Assembly (NCBI GenBank): GCA_911728455.2
Contig: OU452221.1
Span: 3,562,290 to 3,626,289 of the forward strand
DNA length: 64,000 nucleotides
Source: Marthasterias glacialis
Taxonomy: Eukaryota; Echinodermata; Asteroidea; Forcipulatida; Asteriidae
Direction of reading: 5' to 3'
Positions 22,901-34,900 of this stretch are shown in pieces. How positions within the stretch are numbered: the stretch's first letter is position 1; every line of letters begins with the position of its first letter. A program made the position numbers and the translations under genes. Below the pieces are notes generated by a model. It was not told where the DNA came from and made no database searches. It saw nothing but the letters and a program-made list of their open reading frames with translations.

Positions 22901-25900
22901 GTCCGAGGTTGACAATGTCTTATTTAGATTTATCCTTTGATTTGGCCATGCAAAAACAATACCATAGTGTGTAATTTGTACATATATTGTTAAAGGAATG
23001 AATGTGAAGATCCAAGACCGTGTACATGATCTCACAGCAATAAATGACTTGGCAATATTTGATTGTTAGATATATCCATTGACTGGACCAATAGAAGGTA
23101 GCACCACTGTATCTGTAATGGGTACAGATATTGGCAGAGGATTCCATACTGTACTGAATGTGATGATTGGAGACCAAGAATGCTATCTGGATGGACTGGA
23201 AGCCTATTATGTAACTGGCTACAGGTAAGAAATCAACGTTATCAATCTTTAAATCCTTGATATCCAACCCAAGATGTTGTGTCAGTTTTACCATCTTAAT
23301 TTCAATCAATATCAAATCAGAATAATTTAATTCTATAAAAATGACTACTGTTAAAAGGTGAACACTAAAAAAGTTGAGTAGCTTTAAGAATTTGAATTTT
23401 CAGCCTTTTCCAACGATACTCTGTACTTGGAAATTTAAGGTCTGAAAGGCAGTGACCGTTGTATACAGAGCAAAATTTACTTTCTTGTTTTTATTATAAA
23501 ACAAAACTAGTAATGCTAGACACTGAAGCAGATTATCTTGAATACAAGCTCTTAACAAGTTTTTCAGTATGTTAGACACATTTCCAATCTAAATCATTTC
23601 ACAGTGTAAGTTGCAGGACTCAATCAAGAGTTGAAAGTGTGGTGTCAGCATCGCTGACAATCTTGGGAGGTGATGGATCAACTCGACAGAAAAGCTCAGG
23701 AGACGTCAACTTTGAATATAGGGTAGGTTTGATTACAACTCTTAGCAGCATATGGAGTCAATAGTGATGATAAATTTAACTTGAAAATGGGAGAATTTTT
23801 TTAAAAGGAATTCAAAATAACCACATCTAACTAGGGTTGTTGGGATGGTGTACCTTCCACATTGTATTTAGGTGATTTTCAGTTTTGTTCAGACAGCTTT
23901 GGAATAGGGTGGTCTCAACTAATGTTTAAATCATTTCTCAAAAACTGAAAAAGAGTGATAACAAAGTTTGAAAAAGAAAAAGTGCTTCAAAGAAATACAG
24001 ATGTGATAGGTAATAGCGCTGGCAATCATGTCAACTTCAGTTATCTCTTGAGGCTGTTTTTCTTCAAATTATAGCCCTTATGTGTCATCCACGATTAGAT
24101 TATTTAAAAACAAGATTTAAAAAAAACTTTTATCTTTGCAATGAGTTCAGTACAACAACTGATTGTTCACAACTAAAACGACACATGATCTGATTGATGT
24201 TGAATATCTATAATTGTTGTGTTTTTCTGGTTCTGATTTTCCTGCCAGGTTCCATCTATTACAAGTTTCAGTCCTCGTTTTGGACCAGCAGCTGGTGGGA
24301 CTCGTATAACAATCAATGGAATGGCTCTAAATACAGGACGGAATATTGAGGCATTCATTGGTGATAAAGCTTGCATTATAACAAGGCAAGTGAAGTCTAT
24401 ACTATACATAGCAACTAAGATTACTTTACTTGAGGTAGAGCCCGTTATCTGAAATTTTGTTTCACACTTTTTGGTTTAGGCCTATCTGATAATTATTGTT
24501 ACGTATTTGTTCATCAAACAGCTGTTTAATAAAGTACTTTTATGTTGGCCTGTCTTCTGCTTCGTAACTTAACAGCCCAGTGGCAGAGAGGGAAGCAGTG
24601 TGCACAAGCTCTAAGGGCGAAGTTGGGCAGACAGAAGTTCTCAAGATGTCTTTTGATGGGGCAGACAAAACAAGCCAGGTGTACACTTTCACTGACAACC
24701 CTGTCATTACTGAAGTCAGTCCAACGAGCAGTATCTATGCGTGAGTACATGTATATCAATGCATAAATAGTGATATTGGTAAATATATGTCAAACTATTA
24801 TATTTATATTGTAACAAGAATTTCTTCTTGTCGGATCCAATGACAATCTGGAGCAATAACACACGGTAAAAACTGGTATTTCTTCTGTACTTTCTGGGAG
24901 CTTTATTGTCACACTTCTGTTCTTTTCCTTACACAAAAACCAGACCTTGAAGACGTCTCAGGCGAGCGGGTTTCCCGATCTTCCAGCAGGGGGCCCCGCC
25001 AGCGGATGGCTCCACCGTGGAGCCGTGCTGGCGCCCTCTGCTGGCTGATCGGCATGAATGTTACACTGCCCCCTCCGAGAACTCTGCTTGTCCTCACAGC
25101 AGTCAGCAAACACCATGACCGGCCCCACCTGGAAGACGACTCCTTCACAACAACTGTAACTAAAACTTACAATTAAACAAATCAAAAACAGGCATGGATC
25201 CTGGCTCTGGCTCGTCGGGCGTGGCTCCTGGCTCTGGCTCGTCGGGCGTGGCTCTAGCGCTGCACCTCCGTCCGCTGACTGCTCCGCTCCGAGTTCTCCT
25301 AGGGGGTGTTGGTAGGGCATCTTGGGGGCTGGGGTGCCCCCATTAGAAACAGTCTCTGATGTCAGATCTCCACGTCGAGAGGGGGTTGGGGACGGCTCCA
25401 AGTGGGCGTGGTCCTCCCCGTCGGATCGCTCCGGATGTCGGGGACCCCACGGCGGCCCCGATGAACCTGGGGGCTGCATTTCCAAACGGTCACCAGCCCC
25501 CCGGCAGTTCGACTGGCCGGTGCGTGAGTCCGGCCCCATATCCTGGATGCCAACATGGTTCACGAATGCTGGTTTGCGTCCACAACCCCGCACGTGACAA
25601 TCCCGCACGTACTTCCTGTAGAAATGGAGACCACAACCGTGGGTGCAGGGAAAAGGCCTCTCCGGGTGGAGCACCCCACAAGATGTACGCCTGTGTCGCC
25701 TCATGTTGCTGGAACTATTGAACTCCCTTCCGCAATGTATGCAGGTGACGCGCCGCACCCTACGAGGGAAATGCATCCGCCTGTCCCTCTCTGCAGGCGC
25801 CCCACCGGTTCCGGCACCCACTCGGTTGTCTCCATCTCTCCTCTCACACATCGGTGTCGTGCGGAGCTGATCCACAGGCTCCGCCCATCGTACATGTTCC

Positions 25901-28900
25901 GTGCGGAGCCAATTCTCAGGCTCCGCAGCATGTACTGGTTCTGCGCGGAGCCAATTCTAAGGCTCCGCTGCTTGCCCTCGTCCCGTGCGGAACCGATCCT
26001 CAGGCTCCGCACTCCGTACATGTCCCGTGCGGAGCCAATCCACAGGCTCCGCAGCATGTACCTGTTCCGTGCGGAGCCAATTCCCAGGCTCCGCACCCCG
26101 TACATGTCCCGTGCAGGGCCAATCTACAGACTCTGCAGCATGTACTTGTCCCGTGCGGAGCTGATTCACAGGCTCAGCACCATCCACTTGCAATGTGCAG
26201 AGCCGATCCACAGGCTCCGCCCCATCCACTTGTACTGTGTGGAGCCAATCCACAGGCTCCGCACCATTCACTTGCACTGTGCGGAGCCGATCCACAGGCT
26301 CCGCACCATTCACTTGCACTGTGCGGAGCTCCGAGGGGAGCACACCGCCAATGCCCTGTGCAGTGCGGAGCTGATTCACAGGCTCAGCTCCATTGACTTG
26401 CACTGTGCGGAGCTCATTCAGCAGCTCCGCTCCGTTGACTTGTGCATTGCGGAGCTCATTCAACAGCTCCGCTCCATTGACTTGAGCAGTGCGGAGCTCA
26501 TTCAACAGCTCCCCTCCGTTGACTTGTGCAGTGCGGAGCTCATTCAACAGCTCCACTCCATTGTGTTGTACAGTGCGGAGCTCATTCAACAGCTCCGCTC
26601 CATTGTGCTGTTCAGTGCGGAGCTGCCCCACAGGCTCCGCTCCATTAACTTGTACAGTGCGGAGCTGCCCCACAGGCTCCGCTCCATTAACTTGTACTGT
26701 GCGGAGCCGATCCACAGGCTCCGCACCTATCACTTGCACTGTGCGGAGCTCCGAGGGGAGCACACCGCCAATGCCTTGTGCATGTTGGGGGCAGGGGTCG
26801 CATGGCTCTGAAAAGAGCCGTTTTCTGATGTTCCTCAACGAATACCACGGGGAGTAGAAGGTTGGTTCCGTGTGGGACCACCCCAACCCTCCCCTGGCCT
26901 CTGGCGTGCTCTGCGGAGGGAGCCGGAATGATTCTGTCAGGTGCCGCTCCGATCCTTCCGTCCTCCTCGTGTCGGTGCACCGCGGAGAGAACCAGAGTGG
27001 TTCCGTGAGGTACCGCTCCGACCCCCCCGCGCCCGCCTGCCCCGAAGCGGATGTGACGCTTCCTTCCCTCAGAACCAGTGGCTGGCCCAGAGTAGACGTC
27101 ACAGTCTCACCCCTCAAGAACAACGACAACTCGTCCACGGTGATGAACGGCGTGCCACCAATTCAGTCTGGTCCGGTTTATCCCCGGCGTATGGCGAGTC
27201 CGATGCCATGCTGTCCCAATCACGAAATTACCTACACAAAAACACAAATTTTTACCTGGTTTCCCTGCTCTTGTCATCCCACCGCTGCCACCAATGTAAC
27301 AAGAATTTCTTCTTGTCGGATCCAATGACAATCTGGAGCAATAACACACGGTAAAAACTGGTATTTCTTCTGTACTTTCTGGGAGGTTTATTGTCACACT
27401 TCTGTTCTTTTCCTTACACAAAAAGCAGACCTAGAAAACGTCTCAGGCGAGCGGGTTTCCCGATCTTCCAGCAGGGGGCCCCGCCAGCGGATGGCTCCAC
27501 CGTGGAGCCGTGCTGGCGCCCTCTGCTGGCTGATTGGTATGAATGTTACAATATTGTGTTTAACAACAACATTTGAAAACTTTGAATGTTAAGTTGGATG
27601 AGTAAACTATCACTTAAAGCTTCTGGTGTAATTTGCTATAACAATTAGCAGGATGACCGTGCCTGTTGAAATAGTCCTTTACTGAAGTCATTCCAACCAG
27701 CGAATGATCCACTTCTCTTGTGCTGAAAATACTGTTCCCAAAAGCTCCTTGAAATTGTTTACTCCAGGGGTTACTAAAAGGTGGAAATACCATCATTTCA
27801 ACACATCTCCCAAAATTTGGGTCCCAGTTTCAGACTTTTTTGTCAACATTGAGATTCATCCCTGATCTATGCTTGCATACATCTAAGAACATTAGCTGGT
27901 TAAATACAAGTTAAATGTTATTTGTTTGTTGCAGTTTAACAGCAACTCATTATGGCCACATTCTCCAATTTGTACTTTATAATAAGATGGCAGGTTTATG
28001 TGTAACTTGAAGCTAACTGAATAACAAATTGAAATATGAGTGATAATTTAAATGTTTTCATTATAGCTGTTAAGGCTGCAAATTAAAATTGATCAGATTA
28101 GCAACTGCTAGCCAGCCCACACAAAGCCTCCGATCCCACCAACCTCTGAACCCTTATAAAGAGACCAGCATCTCAAACACTCTTCAGTCTCCTGAAACTG
28201 ACTAGAGCAGGCTTGTCGAAACTTTGAGATCAATTAAAGTCTCACTCCGCGGCAGTGAAGTTAATCACGAGAAGTCCCCTCGATCCACGAAAGTAGTAGT
28301 TATCCTGGCCGATTTCCTACCTCCCAAGGTAGTAATTAACAATTAAGCGGGATAGTTCTTTTAAGAACTAAGTTGTCCCCCCAAATTTCAAAATATATAT
28401 TCGAGGTAGTAGAAAATAACAGGACAAGTTCTCACAAGACCAATTTGCTATATATAGCAAAGTAGATATAATAACATCGTGTTACTGCAAAACCAAATAT
28501 ACACTGATATCTCACCATGCAATACCTCGAAATCCATAAACTGCTATCCTGTTTTGTTTTAGTTCTACATGAATCATTGTTTTATTTATTTCAATACTCA
28601 GTGGTGGTCGGGAGTTGACTGTCAGAGGAACAGATCTAAACACTACCCAGATGGCTTCAATTGTTGTTACAGTCACTAAACAAATCACTAAAAGATCTGT
28701 TGGCAGTGACAGACCTAAGTTTGTTGAGGTGAGTCAGTAGCTTCAACATTTGTCAACAATTTTGTTGTTTTAGTGTAAATCACAGCACCCCAGTGCTTCA
28801 AAGAAATTAACAGAGGTGAGCTCTTCACAATGCCATAGCCTGGTTAGAGTTCTTACTCTGGTGACCTCAAGAGTCAACCAATGAAATCTGCTGTTTCAAC

Positions 28901-31900
28901 TGCGGCTGCAAGAAGGATATAGAAGAAGTGCGCATGCTGTTGTTTTTAAGTAGGCCTATATTTCTCACTTTCGTATTCTTTTATCATTCTCAATTTATTT
29001 TGGATTTATCATTTATGTACATACTATATATGTCTATCTGTTGTTGCTATTATCTTTTCTTAAATACTTTTTTATTACTTCCGATTCTTAATCTATGTTA
29101 ACAAGGTTTTAAACACGGCCACTTGAAAAATAGCCCTAGGCTGAATGGGTTTACCGAGAAATAAGAGTATAAAAAAAAAAACTTAATAAATAAAGTTCGA
29201 AATAATGAATAATGAAAACAAGCCATATGCAATGTAAAAATGTTCGGATGCAAATGTGAAACTTTCATTTCCATGGTCTTAATATCAATCCTTATTTTAA
29301 GCCCCCAAAGGACCTTTAAGTAATGTGTTTGTTTTCTGGATTTGAAACATTTAAAAACAAATGTAAACAAATGGTTCACTATGAGTTATGTGTGTTTAGA
29401 GTTGTGCCAGGGAAGGATCCGAGTTCATGCGATGTTGGACTCCTAACATAACCTCAGCCATAAGCAGTTCTCTATCTGAACAAACCGTGACCTTTGGCTT
29501 CATTATGGACGGTGTCAGTGACCTCTTAACGTGGTCAGAAGACAACAAAGTTGATTTGGAGTTCTTTCCTGATCCGGAGTATGAAGAGTTTGAAAATGAC
29601 TTGTACGAGAAGAAGGAAGAGTTGATGACGATCAAGGTGAGGTTTTATCAATGATGGGTGATGAGATAGCTTGAACACTCACTGATTATTGTAAAACTGA
29701 TAACCAAAGTCCAGTTCACCGAAACCTGAATTTCTATAAAAGAGTTTAGATCACATCAAACCACATTGATGTTTCGAAAATAAAAGTTCTCCTCAAAATT
29801 TACACCATTTGTTTGTGCATTTTATCCAACTATATCAATTTATTGGGGGGCTTTCATCGAAAAACATTATACATGATTTATCATTACATTCTTACTATTT
29901 GTTATTAGGTTAACTGAAATAATCACTTGGCAATTGCGTTTTAGTCTAGTTAGAAGTGTTTCATCGACTTCAATTTACTGACGTTGTTTTTATTATTCAG
30001 GGTAAACGTATCAACAATGCAATCACTGCCTCAGAAGTCATCATTTATGTTGGAGCAATGAAATGTCTTGTGGCCTTCATTGAAGAAACGACTATTGGTT
30101 GTAATTTACCTGAGGAACTACCATCTGCCGGTGACTTCAAGGGTCACGAAACAGAGAGAAGGCTTCCTGTGGTCTGGGTAAGTTTTAGGACGAATCTCAA
30201 TTGTTATTTACTTGAGAAACAACCATCTAACAAGGACTTCTCGGGTCAAGACACAGACAGAAAGCTTCAAGTGGTCTGGGTAAGTCTTAAGATGTATCTC
30301 AGTTGTAATTAACCTTAGAAGCAACTGACCAGGACTTCTTGGGTCAAGACACTGAGAGAGGGTTTCCTATGGTATTGGTAAGTCAGAAAGATTTTTTGTC
30401 TGACCTTTGATTTTGTCTTTTATGTTTCCAAACTATTGTGGTTAAACCAGACTCTTCCCCAGACAAAAACAACCACCACCCTTTGTCTCCCTCTTCATTG
30501 TTCATCCCTTTGCCTCTCTCTTTTCACTTCTTTCCAATTGACTGCTTTTGTTACTCCAGTATGAGTGTGTTGTGTTGTCATTTAACCTTTGAGAAAGACT
30601 CTGCTAGGGTCAAAACGTGAGGCCATTAACAATATTTTTTGTCTTGGTACGTCATAAGACAATTCTTAGTTGTAACTTACCTGAGAAACAACCATCTTAC
30701 CAGGACTTCTTGGGTCAAGACACAGGGAGGGGGCATAATGTGGTCTAGGGAAATCTTAAGAGATGTCTGAGGCGTAATGTACATGAGAAACAACCATCTG
30801 CCAGGACTTTTTGGGTCAAGACACTGGGAGAGGGCTTCCTGTGGTCTTGGTTCGTCTTCAGACAAACCTTAGTTGTAATTTACCTTAGAAACAACCATTC
30901 GACTAGGACTACTTGGGTCAAGACACTGAGTGAGGTCTTCCCGTAGTCAGGGGTAAATCTTAAGACAGTGTTCATTTACCTGAGAAACAACTACCCCATA
31001 CAAGGACTTTATGAACCAAGACAAGGATAGATGGCTGCCTGTAACATGGGTATTAAGGATCAATTCTCAGTTGTGCTTAATTTGTGCAGATTTCTTTTTC
31101 ATTTTTAAATCTCCTTGAAAACTCAGGTGGTGCACAGCAACCTTGAGTTCCGCATTGGTTACGTTGCATATCCTTCAGCCAGCAATGTCGTCCTTGTACT
31201 CTCGGTAGTCGGTGCGGTGACTTTCACCATTTTAGTCTGCGTGATCATAGTCCTGTCAAATCGACTGTACAGATCCAGTCAGGACGCTAATCTTCTGGTC
31301 TTAGAGAAAGACTTTCTTGAAGATGTTAAGAAAGGTTAGAAGTAGAGGCGAAGGAATTGACTTCAATCATTATGACCAGGGGCCATTTCATAAAGTTACT
31401 AGGCAGGAATTTTTGCTAACCCAAGTTTTTTTCTGCCAAGCACAAAGAAACGGTGAACAGTCACAAACAATTTGCATGCCCTTGCATGTTGATTTGGTAC
31501 TTGTTTCTGCATACAATTTTTTTTTGCTCTTATAGTAAATTAGTGTTCCGAAGCAGTGCTGGCTCAGTGGGTCAACAAAGCTTTTATAAAATCAATTTCT
31601 GACTTACAATCTAAATACTCCATGGTCAGAATTTGTCTGGATTCTGTGATTAAACAATAGGATTTTAATTCAGATTCTGGGTCATTTTGACACGGATTCC
31701 GGGTTATACCGACCCAGAATTGGGTCAGGCGCCATGGGAACCGGAATCCGGGTCAATTCAGACCACGGAGTTTTAGAACGTAAACAATCGATTAATGACC
31801 ATCCACTTCTGGACTTTGACAGGATTGTACGTTTTACAATTTTGAAATGCAGAATTCTCTCAGAGAAAAATGGACATTTTACAGCTGACGAGTGATGTGG

Positions 31901-34900
31901 AGGTGAACGGGATGCCGTTTGTGAGTCACCGTGACTACGCCACTAACATGTTGTTTATTGGACAAGAGGTCCAACCAACCACAACTGACGAGGAGGTAAT
32001 TAGTGATCAACACAGGAAACTCCAAGATCCTCTCAAGCAGAGTTGTCATGAAGTCTAATGAAGCCGGATCTTGAGTATTATCTTAAATTCTGAGGGTCTG
32101 GTTTCAAGTCATGTCTCAAGTCCTAAGAGCATCTGAAGTGAAGTTTCCAGACGGTCAGATAAAAAAATTGATCAACTCTGTCTCAAGAATCACAATTAAC
32201 TAAAACCAAAGTGCATACTATGGTTATTCCAATGGATAAGTATCCAAATCTCTAAATCAATTCACGACAAACCTTTAAATTCCTGTTCATGATAACCTAC
32301 CAAACATCAAGGACACAACTAGGAACTCAAAACTATATACTATACCAGAGCAAAAACATTTAATTGTTCCCAAGCACCAGAGTTGACATGAATTCAGAGT
32401 TTGTCTACCTTGTCTACCTGGTGAAAGAAAAAGCTTGTATTTTCCTCAGATATCATCATACCATGCTCGTCGATGTACTTCTTATGTGCTGAGGGTTCTG
32501 TTCCCGAAAAGCTCCTTGCCAACTCTACAACTACATGGGTTACTAAAAGTTGGAACACAATCATTGTATACGTACCTTCTGAAAATTGGATCCTACTTTC
32601 AGATCTTATTTTGTCAGCAATGACTCTCATCATGGATTATCATGGATCCAGCAAACCAAACCACAACCAAACTACATATAATAAATGTAATAATAAAAAA
32701 TAACAATAAAGACAATCAAACGGAGTGACCAACATGTTTTTACCTCTTGTTAAATTTACACATGAATGCCAAGGAACCATTTTGTATTTTGTTTTTAACC
32801 TTTTTGTATATATTCTTCTTATTTGTTCAGTACGGTGAAGACGCCATGGTTGAAGAAGCCATGATGAAATTCTCTCGGTTGCTAGGCAACAAGACTTACT
32901 TACTATGTCTCATCCAGACCCTTGATACAGGAGGCAGCTTAAATTTGTCGGTGAAAGAAAGGTGAGAAGTTTGAGACATGAATTTTGAACTTTTAAAAAT
33001 TTCTCCTCTGTTAAACTCCTTACAATCAAAGCATACTTTGTTTGTCCGTACTTTTCGTTAGTAGAAACGTTTAAAACTGTTAGTGTACCGTAACGGATAG
33101 CTTGAGTAGTACCGATATTGCTTTCCCGATGTCTTAATAAAAGTGCAACTAAACAATAATATGGACAAAACTATTAATATATTGATTTTATTTGCACAAT
33201 TTTGTCATTCCAGGCAGTCGATAGCATCTTTACTGACCGTTACCATGGTATTGAACAACAAACTGGACGTCCTGACAGAGTAGGTGCAACTGGGAACTCG
33301 GCATTGTACCAAGATGCCTTGAATTCTCATATCTCTCTTGCTGAAACTTCCCAATACTTCTATATAAAAAACAAATAAATAAAATAAACAAAAGCAATTC
33401 TTGGAGAGCACCGTTTTTTAAAGCATTTTTTAGAACACAATCAAGGCAACATTTTTAAAACACCAACATAGTTTCACACCGAGTTTTTGATTTGTTTTAC
33501 TAAAAAGAAAATCCCAAACAAAATGGGATGACCTTATACCCAGCTTGTTGAAGAAAATGATAATTAGTTTAAACCCACAACTTTATCATGCAGAGATCTC
33601 TTTGAAATGAAACAGAGTTATACTTTTGTACACACATAACACATGCAAGCCACAGTTTCCTATATAGTTTGTACCTTCACGTAATTCCCTTTGAGATAGA
33701 TGCATTATTTAACAAATAGAAAGATACTTCTTGTTCGTGAATCTTTCAAACTGTTTAGTAATGTATTGAATTCTTTTGTTACATTTCAGCGTCTTGATAA
33801 CGTTGATGTCACAGATGATTCAAGATGCTCAATCTACCAACCAGGAACTCCTACTTTTCAGCAAGTAAAAGCATTAAATATTATTTCTCTCGGAAGTGCT
33901 TTCCATTATCCAAAAGTCTAGTTCAAAAGATCCACAGGTTAATAGCTGGGACTTGAACCAACGACCCCGCATTTTAGAGATGTCTTTACCCCTGGATCAC
34001 CATATATGCAAGTCCGAAGAGCCAGTCCGAATTCTGTATGACCCACCCTTATTCACTCTACAGTTATCTTTCTGATACCAAATAAATGACTCCAAAGTTA
34101 TGTTGTGGGTATTTTCTTAATATAAGAATGATTGCAGATTATAGTTATTGTTACTAACTTCTGGTAATGAAGCCAAGGATGCCTCAGAAGCCCAAGGAAA
34201 CCTGTAGATACGGATGCTTGCTATCGGAACCAGAAACCTCGGGGTAAATCCCTACTCTTTCACGTTAAGTGTTCCGCGTTCTTTAACTTGTACTACTCAT
34301 CCTAGTACATGGTACCTACGGCTTTTAGTCCCATCCAAAGAAAAAGCAATTATGATAGAATGTCTTGCTCAAGGAGACAAAAAATATGTCACTTTTGTCT
34401 GCAGGACAGACAGCGTTTTGGAGAAGCTGTTGTCAAACTGGGTCGCCCTAAGCCTGTACGACCAACTAAAGGTAGGTCACAGTGTAAACACATTTTCCAA
34501 AATAATATCCTGATGGTTAGATCTTCTGAAGGAAATTTTTGTTGTATAATAAAGAATTTTTAATTAGAGTTGCTGCATTGTTTTGTGCAACAAGAACAAC
34601 AATCAAGAACTGTTTAACATTTTCAGATACTTAAGCATGGTTTATTGGTTTTTATGTTTGATATAGAGTCACACCGCCTATCCTCTGTTTGTGTTGTACC
34701 GCGCCATCAAATACCGCACTGAACATGGTCCAATTGATGCCGTCACTGGCCAGGCTATATTTTCTCTCAACTTTAAGAATTTAATGCAAGAAACCATAAA
34801 CTTCAACGTCTTGGTAAGTATAGATCTCCAATGTCGGATTCATTAAGCCCCGCCGACTGCACAGCAATTGCCTATCACTCCTGTTTTCATGGCCTTTATA

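Larger units (their letters stand above)
24810..27550 (-). mobile_element. Non-autonomous LTR element with repeat protein and zinc-finger ORFs
   Basis: The 2.74-kb element has two 256-bp LTRs (24810-25065 and 27295-27550) with TG...CA ends and the target duplication ATAT (24806-24809 and 27551-27554). On the - strand a tRNA-Leu-type primer site follows the LTR at 27293 by one base, and a purine tract (ctcggagggggcag) precedes the LTR at 25066, which fixes the orientation. It has no reverse transcriptase, protease or integrase. Two - strand frames fill the interior: a repeat protein and a zinc-finger protein. It sits in intron 17 of plexin A, antisense to the gene. It would need enzymes supplied by a relative, plausibly the gypsy-type family in intron 13. 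Confidence 0.85.

Noticed and set aside
25555..26857. Long + strand frames through the 42-bp array (for example 25555-26811)
   Set aside because: They are antisense to the LTR element, whose strand is fixed by primer site and purine tract. The 42-bp period keeps several frames open.
33280..34404. Apparent loss of a GAP exon between exon 24 and exon 26
   Set aside because: Closer reading found exon 25 at 33790-33864 with correct acceptor, donor and phase, so the GAP core is continuous.
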